Positions 19,345 to 30,744 of a stretch of 64,000 bases of DNA are shown piece after piece. The position numbers were made by a program, and so were the translations under genes. Origin of the DNA: Paralithodes platypus (lineage: Eukaryota; Arthropoda; Malacostraca; Decapoda; Lithodidae); contig CM064509.1 of the NCBI GenBank assembly GCA_032716605.1, forward strand, positions 50,856,022-50,920,021, in the 5' to 3' direction. How positions within the stretch are numbered: the first letter of the stretch is position 1; every line of letters starts with the position of its first letter. The notes below the pieces were generated by a model. The model made no database searches. It was not told the origin of the DNA and saw nothing but the letters and a program-made list of their open reading frames with translations.

Positions 19345-20039
19345 ACCCAGGCTTACTAGTGAACGGTCGAGATCTTACCTGCTCCTGACCTTAGTGACCG
19401 ACCCTAGTGTTTGGACTTGGCTATCCATTAGTGAGGTGGCAAGTGTTCCTAATGTTTTAGCATAGTGAAAAACTTATATAGTTAAATTGTGTGTTTATTT
19501 TTGCTTTCTAGCTAATCTTGGGATAAATTGTCATGGCAGGTTTGGAGAACGAATCATCACCTGACCTTCACCAACTCATCCTCCTGGTAAGGGAAGAGAT
19601 AGCTAACCTAAGGGAGGTGGTTCGAACTCTAAGGGAGGATAATGTTAATTGTCAGAGGGAAGTGAACTTGCTTAGAGATGAACATTTAGCTTTGAGACTC
19701 AGTACAGAGGACATTTTCAAGTCGAGTACGGGGCCCAGGGAGATTTGTGATTCCAAGCCTTTATATTCATGGAAGGTGGCTGGCAAACAGGGTGGGAAAA
19801 TCACTCTCAAGAAGCAAAGTAATGTAGGAGTGAGAGTGAGTAACACATTCGCTTCTTTACAAAATGAATGTGAAGGGGGGGCTAGTCAGGATAAGGGTGG
19901 GTCTGAAGGAGCACTTGTAGTCGCTACTTCAGAAAACACTGCAACAGCTACCCCCCCAGGAATACCTTCAACTGCTGCAACTGTGTCTGCTGCTGCGCCA
20001 GTAATTCCTGCCTCTGCCGCAGCTGCCACAAGTGAGTGA
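19345..20039 (+). pseudogene. CR1-like LINE 5' end with ORF1 coiled coil
   Basis: A 5' leader of about 190 bases is followed by an ATG at 19,533 and a 168-codon frame. Residues 10-55 (QLILLVREEIANLREVVRTL and on) have heptad spacing for a coiled coil that would trimerise ORF1. A basic patch (SWKVAGKQGGKITLKK) and an Ala/Thr/Pro-rich tail follow. The esterase part is cut off at 20,039, where another LINE begins. The tail matches the minus-strand copy at 17,480-17,640. Confidence 0.78.
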
Positions 20040-20099
20040 GTGAGAGAGTGAAAGAAGATGCATGTTTGTTTGTAAGTAACAAATGGAAGGAGTGTGTAA

Positions 20100-20690
20100 G
20101 AGACTATGGTTCTGTGGGTGCAAGGATTGTGTGGGTGAGAATAAAAGTAGGAATACAAACGTGGGTGGTTGTGTGTGTGTGTGTATGCTCTGACAGAGGA
20201 TAAAACTGTAAGAGAGAAAGAAGAGTTCTGGGTGAATGCTGAGGCGTGCCTGGATAAATTTGGCATGTATGAAATAATATTTCTGATTGGGGATATGAAT
20301 GGGAAGGTGGGTGATAGGAACGTTGATGGAGTGGTGGGAGGGTGGGGTGTACCATCAGAGGTGAATGGTAATGGTAGTGCACTTGATAATATGGACGTAT
20401 GTGTGAGGAGGAGACTGTGGATAGCCAACACCTTCTTCTGACACAGATTTATACACAGGTACACATGGAAAGTGGTGAGGAGGGATGGGACTGTGGAGGA
20501 ACGAAAGAAACTGATTGATTATATATGCGTGGATGAACGAATGAAGAATTTTGTGCTGGATGCTAGGGTGTATAAGGGTATTGGGGGGGGGGGGTCTGTC
20601 TGACCACTATGTTCTAGTAGCTAAAATTAATATACAAAAAAATTGGGTGAGGAGAGCTGGAGGGAGGCGAGAGGTTGCTGGAGGAGGAGA
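20100..20690 (+). pseudogene. RTE-like LINE endonuclease, C-terminal part
   Basis: The frame reads EKEEFWVNAEACLDKFGMYE, IIFLIGDMNGKVGDR and, after a TGA at 20,439-20,441, RYTWKVVRRDGTVEERKKLI, DYICVD, then GLSDHYVLVAKI. The GDMN and SDHY motifs are catalytic boxes of the apurinic-type nuclease. A G-run at about 20,584 shifts the frame. Confidence 0.82.
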
Positions 20691-21135
20691 TCAGGGAAGC
20701 GTTCGAGAGAGCAATAGAGAGATGATTAGGTACAGTAGGTTTGACCTGGAGGATATGAAGGAAATGAAGGAGGTGAGCAAAATGTTTAAGGAAGAGATAT
20801 GTGCAGCATGTGAGGAGGTGTGTGGACTAAGGAGAAGAGGGAGGGGAGTGAAGGGTACAGCGTGGTGGACTAAAGAGGTAAAAATAGCTGTTGAAGACAA
20901 GAAGAAAGCATATAGAGAGTGGTTGGGTAGTAGAGTGAATGAAGATTTGGAGAGACAGAAAATAGCGAGGTATGTGGAGAAAAAGATAGTGGTGAAGAGA
21001 GTAGTGAAGGAACGTAAGAGAATAGCAGATGAGGAATTTGGAAGGAATCTAAGTGGAAAATGGAGGTAGTGTAAGAAACTGTTCTGAAAAGAGGTAAAAA
21101 AAGTTAGGGAAGGTAGCAAGGGAAATAGTAAGGGT

Positions 21136-22842
21136 GTGAAAGATAAGAATGGGCGAGTGATAACCGAGAAGCAAGAGAGAGTCGAAAGATGGAAGGAGTA
21201 CTTCAACGAATTGCTAAATGTAAGGAATGAAGCACCAGAAAACATAGTTGGATGGGGTATGGGAGGGAGACGAAGAAAAGTAGGGGAGGAGGAGGTGGGG
21301 TTGAGGAGGTCAGAAGTGTGTGAAGCCATGAATAGAGTGAATATGGGGAAAGCATCAGGAATAGATGGAGTGGGTGGGGAAATGCTGAGGTATGGTGGTG
21401 AGATCGTCATCGAATGGGTATGAAGCATGTGTAAACTAGCATGGGAGAATGGGAGTGTACCTAATGATTGGAATACAGGCAATATTAGTCCCCCTGTATA
21501 TGGGTAAGGGGGAAAGAGGAGTGTGTGTTAACCACCGGGGAATATGCCTTCTAAGCGTAGTAGGGAAGGTGTACAGAAGGGTAGTGATTGAGAGAGTCAG
21601 AGCGAGAACAGAGAAATGGGCAGGTAACGAGCAGGGCGGGTTTAGGAAGGGAAGAGGATGTGTAGACCAGATTTTTGCCCTGAAATGTGTTGTGGAGGAA
21701 TATCTGGAGAAAGGACATAAGTTGTATGCTGCCTTTATGGACTTGGAGAAGGCCTATGACAGAGTTGATAGAGAAGGTATGTGGAAAGTACTGAGAATAT
21801 ACAGAGTAGACGGCAAGTTGCTGAAAGCAGTGAAGAACATTTATGAGGGCGCAAAGGCGTCAATACGTGTAGAGAATGAGCAGAGCGAGTTCTTTGATCT
21901 GAATGTTGGGTTAAAGCAAGGGTGAGTTATGTCTCCATGGTTGTTCAATATATATGGATGGAGTCATAAAAGAAATACAAGGAAGAGCAGTGGATGTTGG
22001 TGTACCTCTGATAAGGGAAGGAAACGAGTGGAAGTTGCCTGTACTGGTGTTTGCTGATGATACAGTTCTGATGAGGGATAGTGAATGGGAGTTGCAGGAG
22101 CTGATAATTATGTTTGGAACAGTGTGTGAAAAACGGAATCTGAAGGTAAATGCGGGGAAGAGCAAGGTTATGGTCTTTGACAGGGGTGCAGCTACAGAGT
22201 GTGAGGTGAGGTTAAACGGTCAGGCTATGGAGAATGTCAGCTCATTTAAGTATTTGGACATTGTGTTGAGTAAAGATGGGAGTATGGATGAAGAAGTGCG
22301 GGAGAGGGTGCAACAGGGGAAGAGGGTTGTAGGAATGCTGAAAGCAGTAACAAGAAATAGGGTGGTCAGCATGGAAGTAAAGAAGTCCTTGCATGACAGT
22401 GTGGTAATCCTGACATTACCTTACGGGAGCAAAGCATGGATGTTGATGAAGAGACTCAAACCGAGAGTGAGATGGGTGGAAATGAGTTACCTGAAACGTG
22501 CGTGCGGAGTTACATGGAGGGATAGACAGACGAATGAGGAAGTACCAGAGAGGTGAGGTGTGGATGTAGATGTGCTGGAAAGTGTGAAAAGGAACACCTT
22601 GAGATGGTTCGGCCATGTGGAATGTATGGGATGCGAAAGAATGACTAAGAGTGTGTACGAGAGTGAGGTGGAAGGACAGAGAGGGAGAGGCAGACCAAGT
22701 GAGAGGTGGAAGGATGGAGTTAAAGTATATGAGTGAAGGCGGTGCTGGATGGGAGGAGGAGCGTCGACTGACTGGGGACAGAGCTACATGGGGCCGTTTC
22801 GTTCGTGGCCACCCCTTCGGGGATCACGGCGTCCAGCAATAG
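21136..22842 (+). pseudogene. RTE-like LINE reverse transcriptase and C-terminal region
   Basis: Motifs in order: KEYFNELLNVRNEAPENI, GKASGIDGVGGEML, HRGICLLSVVGKVYRRVV, NEQGGFRKGRGCVDQIF, FMDLEKAYDRVDREGMW, GLKQG then a TGA, VMSPWLFNIY, VFADDTVLMRDSE (catalytic, about 22,050), LKVNAGKSKVMVFDRG, LRWFGHVECM and a GQRGRGRPSERWKDG end. The domain copies element RNA. Four frame changes or stops are visible. Confidence 0.88.
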
Positions 22843-22950
22843 ATAGATAGATAGATTATCACGGTCCTTTTAGTTATGTGTCTGACCAGTTAACAAGCAA
22901 AGATTGTGAATTGCATGACAAGCATTATTGAAGTATTTTTTGCATAATAT

Positions 22951-23808
22951 AGATATCGCAGGAAACTTGGGTTATAGTGACCACGATGAAATTAAATTTA
23001 ACCTAGAATGGAAAAATTAATTCTCTACAAACCCGACTTTAGTCTCAAATTTTAGACTTGCCAACTTGCATGGGTTGAGAGAACACCTGAAAGCTGTGTT
23101 CGGTGACACCAGGTAGAATCCCCGAATAATGAAAGATTAAGAAGAGAATTAATGATAGCAGGTAGTCAAATTAACGACTTAGGCGCAAATCTGGCCGCCC
23201 AAGATACTTATTTATGCTCAACAGTATTGACTAAGACTGTTAGTGATGCCCAGGGCAAATATATCCCGAGAAGGCGCTTTAGATCTAATAATAACGACCC
23301 AAGATGGATGAATAATAGTATCAAGCATACGTTAGGCTTAAAGACAAGAGTGTATAGGAAAATAAAGAGAGGTGAAGAACATTTAAGAAATTAGGATGTA
23401 AATCTTAGCAGAAAAGTTAAAGCTGATAATTATTAGGAAAGCCAAGCGTAATTACGAAATACAAATTGCCAGGGAATCAAAAGCTAACACCAAGGGCTTC
23501 TTCCCAAAAGTAAGAGATAATATAGGTCCTCTTAAAACTAAGACCGGAATATTGAGCGGTACTTGAAAAGTAGACAGAATGGATAAAAAACACCATCTGA
23601 GGAAGAGCACTTTATTGACAATGCCTGATGAAGCTATCTGCGAACGTTGTCAATAAAGTGCTCTTCCTCAGATGGTGTTTTTTATCCAAGACAGGAATAT
23701 GCTTAGATAACGAGGTAGATATATGTAAAACCGTAAACAATCACTTTCCGTCCGTGTACTAACCCTTCAGGAAAACAAAGCACATAGTTTGTCCTTGTGT
23801 TTCGCTAT
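22951..23808 (+). pseudogene. CR1-like LINE fragment (endonuclease end and linker)
   Basis: It begins with NLGYSDHDEIKFNLEW, then LRLANLHGLREHLKAVFGDT-like sequence, DAQGKYIPRRRFRSNNNDPR and GLKTRVYRKIKRGEEHLRN. It continues past a 136-bp hairpin insertion with DNEVDICKTVNNHF. The same protein region is on the minus strand at 13,514-14,200. Several stops. It is cut at 23,809 by a TTAA element; possible LINE sequence continues to about 24,360. Confidence 0.8.
23552..23687. mobile_element. Hairpin insertion with 12-bp target duplication and hammerhead-like loop
   Basis: The arms 23,581-23,621 and 23,647-23,687 are perfect 41-base reverse complements around a 25-base loop. The LINE target is duplicated as AAGACCGGAATA (23,540-23,551) and AAGACAGGAATA (23,688-23,699). 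The loop and right arm read CTGATGA, AGC..GC, GAAC, GTTGTC, close to a hammerhead core. The part after the core (CAATAAAG) parallels the terminus of the PLE at 4839-7370. I interpret it as a solo terminal remnant of another PLE type. Confidence 0.75.
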
Positions 23809-24239
23809 TTAACCCTTGTCTAGCGGGGGGGTTTTGGGCTAATTTGGGCATATTCAGGCCCTCCTGAATGATCAATCAAGTATCTGCATGAAAAGAAATG
23901 TAGTCAGCAAAAACTAGGCGCCAAAAGATTCAAAATGAGACCAGAACGAGCTACGTAGCACTCGTCGTTCTCACGCAGTGGTACCACTAACATGGGAGTT
24001 TAGCGTATAGCAGCATATTTTTTCCCGCTACGCTCACTACTGGCAACACTGCCGGCCTCTTGAGAACAGAGGGAGCATGAGTCAGTGGGCAGCGGTAAGC
24101 CCTGGGGTGTCGGACGTGTGGCCTGCTGTGCTCCCAGCCATTTGCACTCGATTTTAACCCCTTAAAAGCCTTAATAATGCTCCTAACTTGCTGCAAATTG
24201 GAGCCCGACTTAAGGTGGGCCCCGCCAGTTAAGGGTTAA
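23809..24239 (+). mobile_element. TTAA-family short element A, copy 2
   Basis: Starts TTAACCCTTGTCTAGCGGGG and ends CCCCGCCAGTTAAGGGTTAA, so the termini form an inverted repeat within TTAA flanks. Interior matches 11,286-11,695. No coding capacity. Confidence 0.9.
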
Positions 24240-24977
24240 ACATCCTAATGTTATGATCAAGCATTCCCGCATTGACGCAATCTCAGGTACAGTATTATAT
24301 AATAGAGATTTGATTCCGAAGACACTCACCACCCGATCGTGCACACCATATTTTAGTGATTCCCGTTTAGTTAAATGTTAATTTTATATTTAAATTTATT
24401 TAGAAAACTATAGTCAAACGAGTAGAGAAAACGTGACTTTGTGATAATATGAAAACTGACTTTGCTAAAACTCAATGTTGATACTAATTTGATTAAAACA
24501 CATAATTCCCCATTTCCATTTGCGTAAACCTAACCTATGTATTTCAACTTATATAAACAGAAGTTTGATTTAATCTAAGAACCTGTACCATATTAATAAT
24601 TACATAATTAAATAGCACACGTGTTCCCTTTGTACAGTATTCAGAGCACGCGTTCAGAGCGTGCGCGTGTATACTATCACTAACTCAAGCAAACTATTTC
24701 TATATTTATATTTGTGAATTGTGTTCGTTTTATGCTTTGGGTATTATTCATATCAGTACTGTGTGAATCTATATATATTTTTGTAGAAATATAATGTGTT
24801 GTTCTGTATCTACCGTGTAACTTGCCTTTGTATTTGATTGTAGTTATAATATTATATAGAACACGTATATCTCCCTGTTAGTAGGGCTCACCATGAAGGG
24901 GGGTCACCTGCTTTTTTTTCTCTTTCTCTCCTTTTCTCTCTTTCTCTGGCTTGTATCCATTCGGCCCCATTCAGCCA
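24240..24977. other. AT-rich, no gene recognised
   Basis: The first ~120 bases could be LINE remnant (a weak frame with DAISGTVLYNRDLIPKTL). The rest is AT-rich non-coding DNA with a CT-rich stretch at about 24,908-24,945. Confidence 0.5.
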
Positions 24978-25198
24978 ACTGTTTTAAGACGTTTATCCCC
25001 ATCCAGGTGTCGATTTCTTCCTGGCGAGCGGTAACGAGCCAGCATTGTATGGAGAAATCCGGCTTCGCCGGAGAAATGTTTATATTGAAAAATGTACAAA
25101 TTTAGCTTGCTGTCAAAACAAAAATACATATATGCTGGCTCGCACCGCTCGCCAGGAAAATATTGACACCTGGATGGGGATAAACATCTTAAAACAGT
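24978..25198. repeat. Large imperfect palindrome
   Basis: The arms 24,978-25,045 and 25,132-25,198 pair over about 67 bases with few mismatches (ACTGTTTTAAGACGTTTATC and its complement mark the outer ends). The 86-base spacer contains a smaller palindrome, CGGCTTCGCCG. It is non-coding, and no target duplication is evident beside it. Confidence 0.88.
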
Positions 25199-25878
25199 AA
25201 ACTAGGGTCGGTTGAGATAGTTTGAAATCATATTATTACTAGAGGTCCTTCCTAAGCTTAATTAAATCGTCTAATAATAGCCTGAATAAAATTAAAAGGA
25301 CGTCACTGGTACAGGACGGGTTAATCTTGTTTTGGGGGGCCATTAGATCACTCTCACCTTGGTGAATAGGGATGGAGTTGTGTCCTTTCTGCTTGGAGTA
25401 GGCTGGCTCAGGTGTGAAGAGTGGGCCACGTGGCAGGTGAGATCCTGGAAGGGTGGTGACATTAGCGAGGGGCGGTTCGGGGATAGAGCTAAGCAGGTGT
25501 GGTGAGACAAAGTGTAGGACAGTGTTCTGGGTGATAGAAAATGGCGGGTGGTAGACTCTGCTCTTCTTGGGTGTAAATTACGTACTTCTTGGAGCTGCGG
25601 TCTCTGGCTGTACTATTATGAATACTGTTCTGGTGGGTGCATTTCCTGGAGATACGGGTATCACAAGAACTATTCCTTTTTCCTTGAAATGTAATACCTT
25701 TTTCTCAGCTGAGTGTGTCTGCATGTTTAAGAGTTAGCTACAGTTTATCAGTAAAGTGAGAAACTTAATACAACCAGCTCTGTATCTTTATTAAAAGAGG
25801 ATCTTTTATCTGTGTTATGTATATATTTTATCTCTATACTCATAATTAAACCACCAGAAAAAATCATCTATCTATCTA
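25199..25878. other. No gene recognised
   Basis: Mixed-composition sequence with no motif or repeat partner I can identify. It ends in a short (ATCT)n run before a TTAA-family element. Confidence 0.5.
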
Positions 25879-26233
25879 TTATCACCTTATTGGCGGGCTA
25901 GGCGGTCTATTTGACCGGACCGCACAGCGGGGTGTTTTTACCCTATTGCAACGATCGTACAACACGAGTGCAAAAACCCGGAAATAAGGTAATTTCCTTA
26001 CATAATTCCCTGTGTAGCGAGTGAGAAAGGGGGGAGGAAAGTAGAATACAATTCAGTATGTCCACGGTGGTCGTGGGGAGCGGTCATAAGGTTAGTACGC
26101 TCGTCCTACCGTTCAGCTCTCTCTCTCAGCAACATTACATGCTGAAAATGGCGCTCGACAGCTGTCGTGCACCGCCACTTAGTCCAAATTTATTTCACTC
26201 GACATATGTTGCGCGCCGCCAGTTATGGGTTAA
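25879..26233 (+). mobile_element. TTAA-family short element B, copy 3 (internally deleted)
   Basis: The left end is degenerate (TTATCACCTTATTGGCGG) and the right end reads GCGCCGCCAGTTATGGGTTAA. The segment between the TTTACCCTA block and the GCAACGATCG block seen in the full copies is missing, giving about 355 bp. Confidence 0.8.
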
Positions 26234-27205
26234 GAACATAAGAAAATGGGAGTCTGCAGAAAGCTGATCAGCCCACACAAGACAGATCCCTCTCGCACCC
26301 AATCCCAATTACAGGCCCAACTCACTAATACCATGAGGACGGACCTCACCAAAACGGTCAGAGGTCAAAACAAAATTACGGGGGTCTGCAGGGCGCCGAT
26401 TGGCCCACACCCGGCAGATCCCCCTCACACCCAACCCATCTCGTCCATATGGCTAACTAATTTTATCTTAAAGCTCCCTATCGTTCTCCATCCTACCATA
26501 TCACTCGGTAGCCTATTCCACATGTCTCTGTTACCATTTCGAAACCATTATTTGCCTATATCTTTTCTGAAACAAAATGTATCTAATTTGAAACCATTTG
26601 TTCGAGTTACTTTGCTATCACTGAGTTTCAGTACATATTCATGTCCCCTTGATTAATCCCACCAACCCACTTGAATACTTGTATTAGATCCCTCTAACTC
26701 TGCGCCTTTCTAACGAATGTAAGCCTAATTTCTTCAACCTTTCTTCATATGTCTAGATATCAAATAATATGAATTATTTTTTGTCATTCTTCGTTGTACT
26801 CTCTCCAAGAAATGTATGTCCATTCTGTATAATAAGGACACCAAAATTGGACAGAATAATACATATGAGGTCTCACTAATGACAAATAAAGTTTCAAGAT
26901 AACATTGGCAGTGATGTTACTCACACTCCTTGAGATGAACTCAAAAATCCTGTTTGATTTGCTACGAACGCTTATACACTGCTTTCTAGGCTTCAACCCA
27001 TTGCTAACAAACTCGCCCAAATCTTTCTCACAGTCTGCGTTTCCTAATTTCATATTAGCTATTTTATATTTTGCATTTGTATTCGTCTTCCCTATCTTTA
27101 ATACCTTGCATTTGTCAATGTTAACATTCATCTGCCAATTTACTGACCATTCGTGTAAGGTATCTAAATCCCTTTGGATGCTCTCTGTGTCGCTATATGA
27201 ACATA
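26234..27205 (-). pseudogene. CR1-like LINE, 3' part
   Basis: Minus-strand frames give TLHEWSVNWQMNVNIDKCKV, NRIFEFISRSVSNITANVIL and LYLSLVRPHMYYSVQFWCPY, then a degraded C-terminus and the 3' signature GGCAGATCCCCCTCACACCC. 5' truncated at about 27,205, where GAACATAAGA-type repeats begin. The tail signature occurs twice (26,234 and 26,380), suggesting partial duplication of the 3' end. Confidence 0.78.
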
Positions 27206-27834
27206 AGAACATATATGAACATAAGACTCCATGATCCCCGGGATGGTGGTCATGAATGAATTGTCTCCACCGTGGTATGTAATTGGTATTGATTAACGTT
27301 TCAACAGTAAAACAACATTACAGTGGAGGGAGTGTAAACCATAGGAAAGGTAAATAAGTCTCCCTTATACTTTCCTACATCGGACTCCATCCATTGATTG
27401 TAATTTACTGTGTGCAAACTAAAAGTCACTTATCCTGCAGAAATACTTTCATAAGTAGCCTTGAAATGCAAATTGAAACATTATTCGAAAAGGGATTATT
27501 GGATTATTCCTATGCTAATATTTTACATATTCCTAAAGCTAATAAGTATTGCATGTAACAGTCTGTCTTGCTGTACAAGTCAGCCTACAAAAGTTGAATG
27601 TATTAAAAAAGTGTTCCAAACTCAGGTTTTCACATATCAATATTGCAAGCTATGGTTCATTAATGTTGGTCTTGACGAATGCCCTACTCTCGCTGTTGAC
27701 GTCCCCCATCTTAACTCTGTCACTAGTCCCCGCCTATCTTACATTAGGCTCTCTCTCTCTCTCTCTCTCTCTCACACCACTATTGTATTAAATTTGTTGT
27801 AGTTATTTATGTTGTCACATTAAGTTTGTAATCG
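27206..27834. other. No convincing gene; CT tract at 27,749-27,773
   Basis: Begins with tandem GAACATAAGA motifs. A plus-strand frame of 113 codons (27,461-27,802) exists, but its C-terminal third is a translation of the CT tract and it shows no domain. Confidence 0.5.
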
Positions 27835-28120
27835 TCATATTTAGCTAACTATTACCTCTACATCCACCGATGTATGAAGGATATGTACAGTGTCCCTCAT
27901 ATGATTTTAATATCTTTGCTTTGCTTTCTTTGAAATCAGCCATTCAGTAATTCATCTAAATGTCACGTCTCTCAAATAAACCAATAATCATGAGCCTTAT
28001 ATACACAGCACATGTACCAAATCAAATGAGGAAAATATAATAACACAACAATATGCAAGAGGAATGTAAGCCATATTTGTGGTTATTGAGGTAGGTTCTG
28101 ATCTTGTGATTATCAACATG
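27835..28120 (+). repeat. Diverged copy of a ~150-bp repeat unit and its flank
   Basis: ATTTAGCTAACTATTACCTC and CAGTGTCCCTCATATGATT match the tandem units at 30,745-31,190. The following part (ACAGCACATGTACCAAAT..GAGGAA) matches the flank of that array at 31,240-31,290. So the array and flank exist here in single-unit form. Confidence 0.65.
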
Positions 28121-28550
28121 GGCCCATGTTGTTGTTGTTGTTGTTTTTCCCCAAGCTGCCTGGCCGAACAGCCCCAAGGCCCCGAGCAAGGCCAAGGCCA
28201 TAACCGAGCGCCCCCACAGAACCCTCCCTGCCGACCACAATAAAGCCTGGGTGACCGAAGCCACTCCATGGCGGGGAGCTGAGGAGGGTGCGGAAATGCC
28301 CGGGAAACCAAAGCCCCACCCAGGGCCCTGTGCCCCTCAGCAATTATGAAGAGAAAGTTGAGGGGCAAAGGAAAGATGTGACGCTTTGGCTTCCAATCTT
28401 GGTAGATTAGGAGGTCAATCCACGCAAGAGACGCCGTAACTTGAGATCTAGAAAATATATAAGTAAAAGGAACAGTCAGAGTAAGCTATGGGTATGGCAG
28501 AGATCGCTCAGTTCTCACTCTGATAGACCAGCCCATCACCACATGACTAG
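28121..28550 (-). repeat. AAC-tailed dispersed repeat, copy 1
   Basis: On the minus strand it runs from CTGGTCTATCAGAGTGAGA to an (AAC)n tail (seen as GTT repeats at 28,128-28,144). It matches 33,485-33,935. Short length and simple-repeat tail suggest a SINE or other short retroelement. I do not see clear A/B boxes. Confidence 0.65.
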
Positions 28551-28866
28551 AACCCAATCCTCTCAGCATCAGCTAGGAAAGGCCCTAGAAAGCCGCCTTT
28601 GGCGGGGGGATAGCTCCCCTATTTCAACCCTTTTCGGGGTTGGGCACCCGCCCTGGGCCCATGTTGCATTAATTAGTGCTCTGCATATGATAGTTTTGCA
28701 TCAAATCGGCCACAAACACTCAAATTAACCAGGTTTCAATTTATACGTTAATATGTATGTTTGTCCCCGGTGTACACTAGTATACTCAGCTGATCCAGAC
28801 ATTAATATCCATGGATGTATTATATGACCGATGTTTCTCTCTATTTTTGTTTTGTGTTTTTCTCAG
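28551..28866. other. No gene recognised
   Basis: Includes an inverted GC-rich patch (AACCCTTTTCGGGGTT) and a repeat of GGGCCCATGTTG from the neighbouring element. Nothing else is identified. Confidence 0.45.
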
Positions 28867-28898
28867 ACACACACACATACACACACACACACACACAC
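28867..28898. repeat. CA microsatellite
   Basis: A (CA)n tract directly left of the Jockey-like LINE. A second CA tract directly follows that LINE's poly(A), so the LINE probably inserted into a CA microsatellite. Confidence 0.95.
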
Positions 28899-28899
28899 T

Positions 28900-30567
28900 A
28901 TTCCTCCCTCTCCGCCCTCCTCTCTCTTACTTATGCCTAATATCCTAATCTCTTCTAAAGATGTACTTTCTACCCTCTCTGGGCTTAACACTAATAAGGC
29001 GTACGGTCCGGACGGTGTTCCTCCTGTTGTTCTAAAAAACTGTGCTTCCGTGCTGACTCCCTGCCTAGGCAAACTCTTTCGTCTCTGTCTATCCTCTAAC
29101 GTCTTCCCTTCATGCTGGAATTTTGCTCACATTCAACCTGTCCCAAAGAAGGGTGACCGCTCTCAACCCTCCAACTATCGTCCAATTGCTCTTATCTCTT
29201 GTCTTTCTAAAGTTTTTGAAACTATTCTTGCTTCCAAATTTCTTAAGCATTTCTCTTCTCATAATCTGCTCTCAGATCGCCAGTATGGCTTCCTTAAGGG
29301 TCGCTCTACTGGTGATCTTCTTTCATATCTTACTAACTCTTGGTCATCCTCCTTTCGGGACTTCGGTGAGACTTTTTCTATTGCACTAGACATATCGAAA
29401 GCATTCGATAGAGTCTGGCATAAATCTTTAATTTCTAAACTACCCTCCTTCGGTTTCTATCCCTCCATCTGTGCCTTTGTCTCTAATTTCCTTTCCGGCC
29501 GTTCCATAGCCACGGTTGTGGACGGCCATTGTTCACTTCCTCACCCTATAAACTCCGGTGTTCCTCAGGGCTCTGTCCTATCTCCTATTCTCTTTCTAAT
29601 TTTTATAAATGATCTCCTTAACTGTATCCCATCCATTCATACGCAGACGACTCAACCTTACACTACTCCATTAGTTTTTCAGAACGCCCCAGCCAGCAAT
29701 CCCTCAACGACAAACGTAATGAAGCCATAGAACTCTTAAATTCTGATCTAAATACTATTTCCAATTGGGGCAGAGAAAACCTTGTTAACTTTAATGCTTC
29801 CAAAACCCAATTTCTCCATCTATCTACCCGTCAGGATCTCCCAGCGGACTATCCCTTATTCTTCAACAATACAAAAATCAACCCTTCATCTTCTCTCAAT
29901 ATTCTTGGTGTCTCTTTTTCTTCTGCTCTCATTTGGAAGGACCATATTACCAGTCTTGCTAAGGCAGCCTCCCAGAAGCTGGGTGTGCTCAACCGCCTTA
30001 GGGGGTTCTTTTCCCCTGCACAGCTTCTTGCTCTGTACAGGGGCATAGTGCGCCCTTGTATTGAGTATTGTTCACATGTGTGGGGAGGTTCCTCTCACAC
30101 CGCTCTCCTAGACAAAGTTGAAAGGAAGGCCTTTCGTATCATTATCTCCCGTCCACTCACCAACTCTTTGCAATCTCTCTCTCTCCGCCGCAATGTTGCA
30201 TCTCTCTCGCTATTCTATCGCTACTATAATAATCAGTGTTCCTCAGAGCTATCCCAGTGCATACCACCTCCTTTACGTAGGGCACGTGATACCCGTCTTG
30301 CAACTCAATCCCACCCCTACTCTGTGAAACTCTCCAACCCAAGAGTGAAACGTTACTCTCAAACTTTCTTCTACTCAACAGCTGAGCTCTGGAACTCTCT
30401 CCCAGAATCAGTCTTTCCCTCTTCCTATGACTTAAATTGCTTCAAACTCCGTGTGTCCAGGCATTTTGGCTCGAACGTCCCTTGATTTTGGCCCTGTCAC
30501 TCTTTCAACTATGGGGGAGGCACTCGCTATAGGCAGTTATGCCTTTTGCCTCCCTCAATCACATAGA
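28900..30567 (+). mobile_element. Jockey-like LINE, 5'-truncated
   Basis: RT and C-terminal region are followed by a 3' UTR (TGCCTTTTGCCTCCCTCAAT) and an A run at 30,568. It is flanked by CA tracts. A second, minus-strand copy lies at 49,517-51,825. Confidence 0.88.
28936..30485 (+). pseudogene. Jockey-like LINE reverse transcriptase
   Basis: Motifs in order: VLSTLSGLNTNKAYGPDGVP, PVPKKGDRSQPSNYRPIALI, DRQYGFLKGRSTGDLLSYL, IALDISKAFDRVWHKSLI and INSGVPQGSVLSPILFLIF. A one-base change just before the catalytic box (29,640) moves YADDSTL into another frame, which then continues with NFNASKTQFLHLS, KDHITSLAKAASQKLGVLNR, LYRGIVRPCIEYCSHVWGG and a C-terminus ending FGSNVP at 30,481. Otherwise it is well preserved. 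The endonuclease is missing by 5' truncation. Confidence 0.9.
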
Positions 30568-30568
30568 A

Positions 30569-30599
<31 letters not shown>

Positions 30600-30604
30600 C
30601 ACAC
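30568..30604. repeat. Poly(A) tail plus CA microsatellite
   Basis: About 18 A residues, then about 9 CA units. The A run is the Jockey-like LINE tail and the CA run is part of the target. Confidence 0.92.
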
Positions 30605-30744
30605 TTTCCCTCTGATACACACCTACTCCCTGGAGTACACTCCTCCTTTCCCTCCCATTCCTCTACCTCCTACAACCCCCCTCCCCCCTCTCTCCCATAA
30701 CCTCACACCCTACTAAATATTAAAATACTATGGGCATGTAAACC

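Larger units (their letters stand above)
20060..22856 (+). mobile_element. RTE-like LINE, most complete copy
   Basis: Endonuclease, RT and C-terminal region are all present in order, ending in a (TAGA)n tail at 22,839-22,856. The same tail type ends the minus-strand copy at 51,826. The 5' end is truncated within the endonuclease. Stops and frameshifts at about 20,440, 20,590 (a 12-base G run), 21,067, 21,430, 21,923 and 22,553 make it a pseudogene. Confidence 0.88.

Noticed and set aside
20691..21482. 263-codon minus-strand ORF
   Set aside because: It is antisense to the well-supported RTE-like LINE coding strand, has no domain, and is rich in residues expected from the reverse of purine-rich coding.
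27461..27802. 113-codon plus-strand ORF
   Set aside because: The end is a translated CT tract and the rest shows no recognisable domain.
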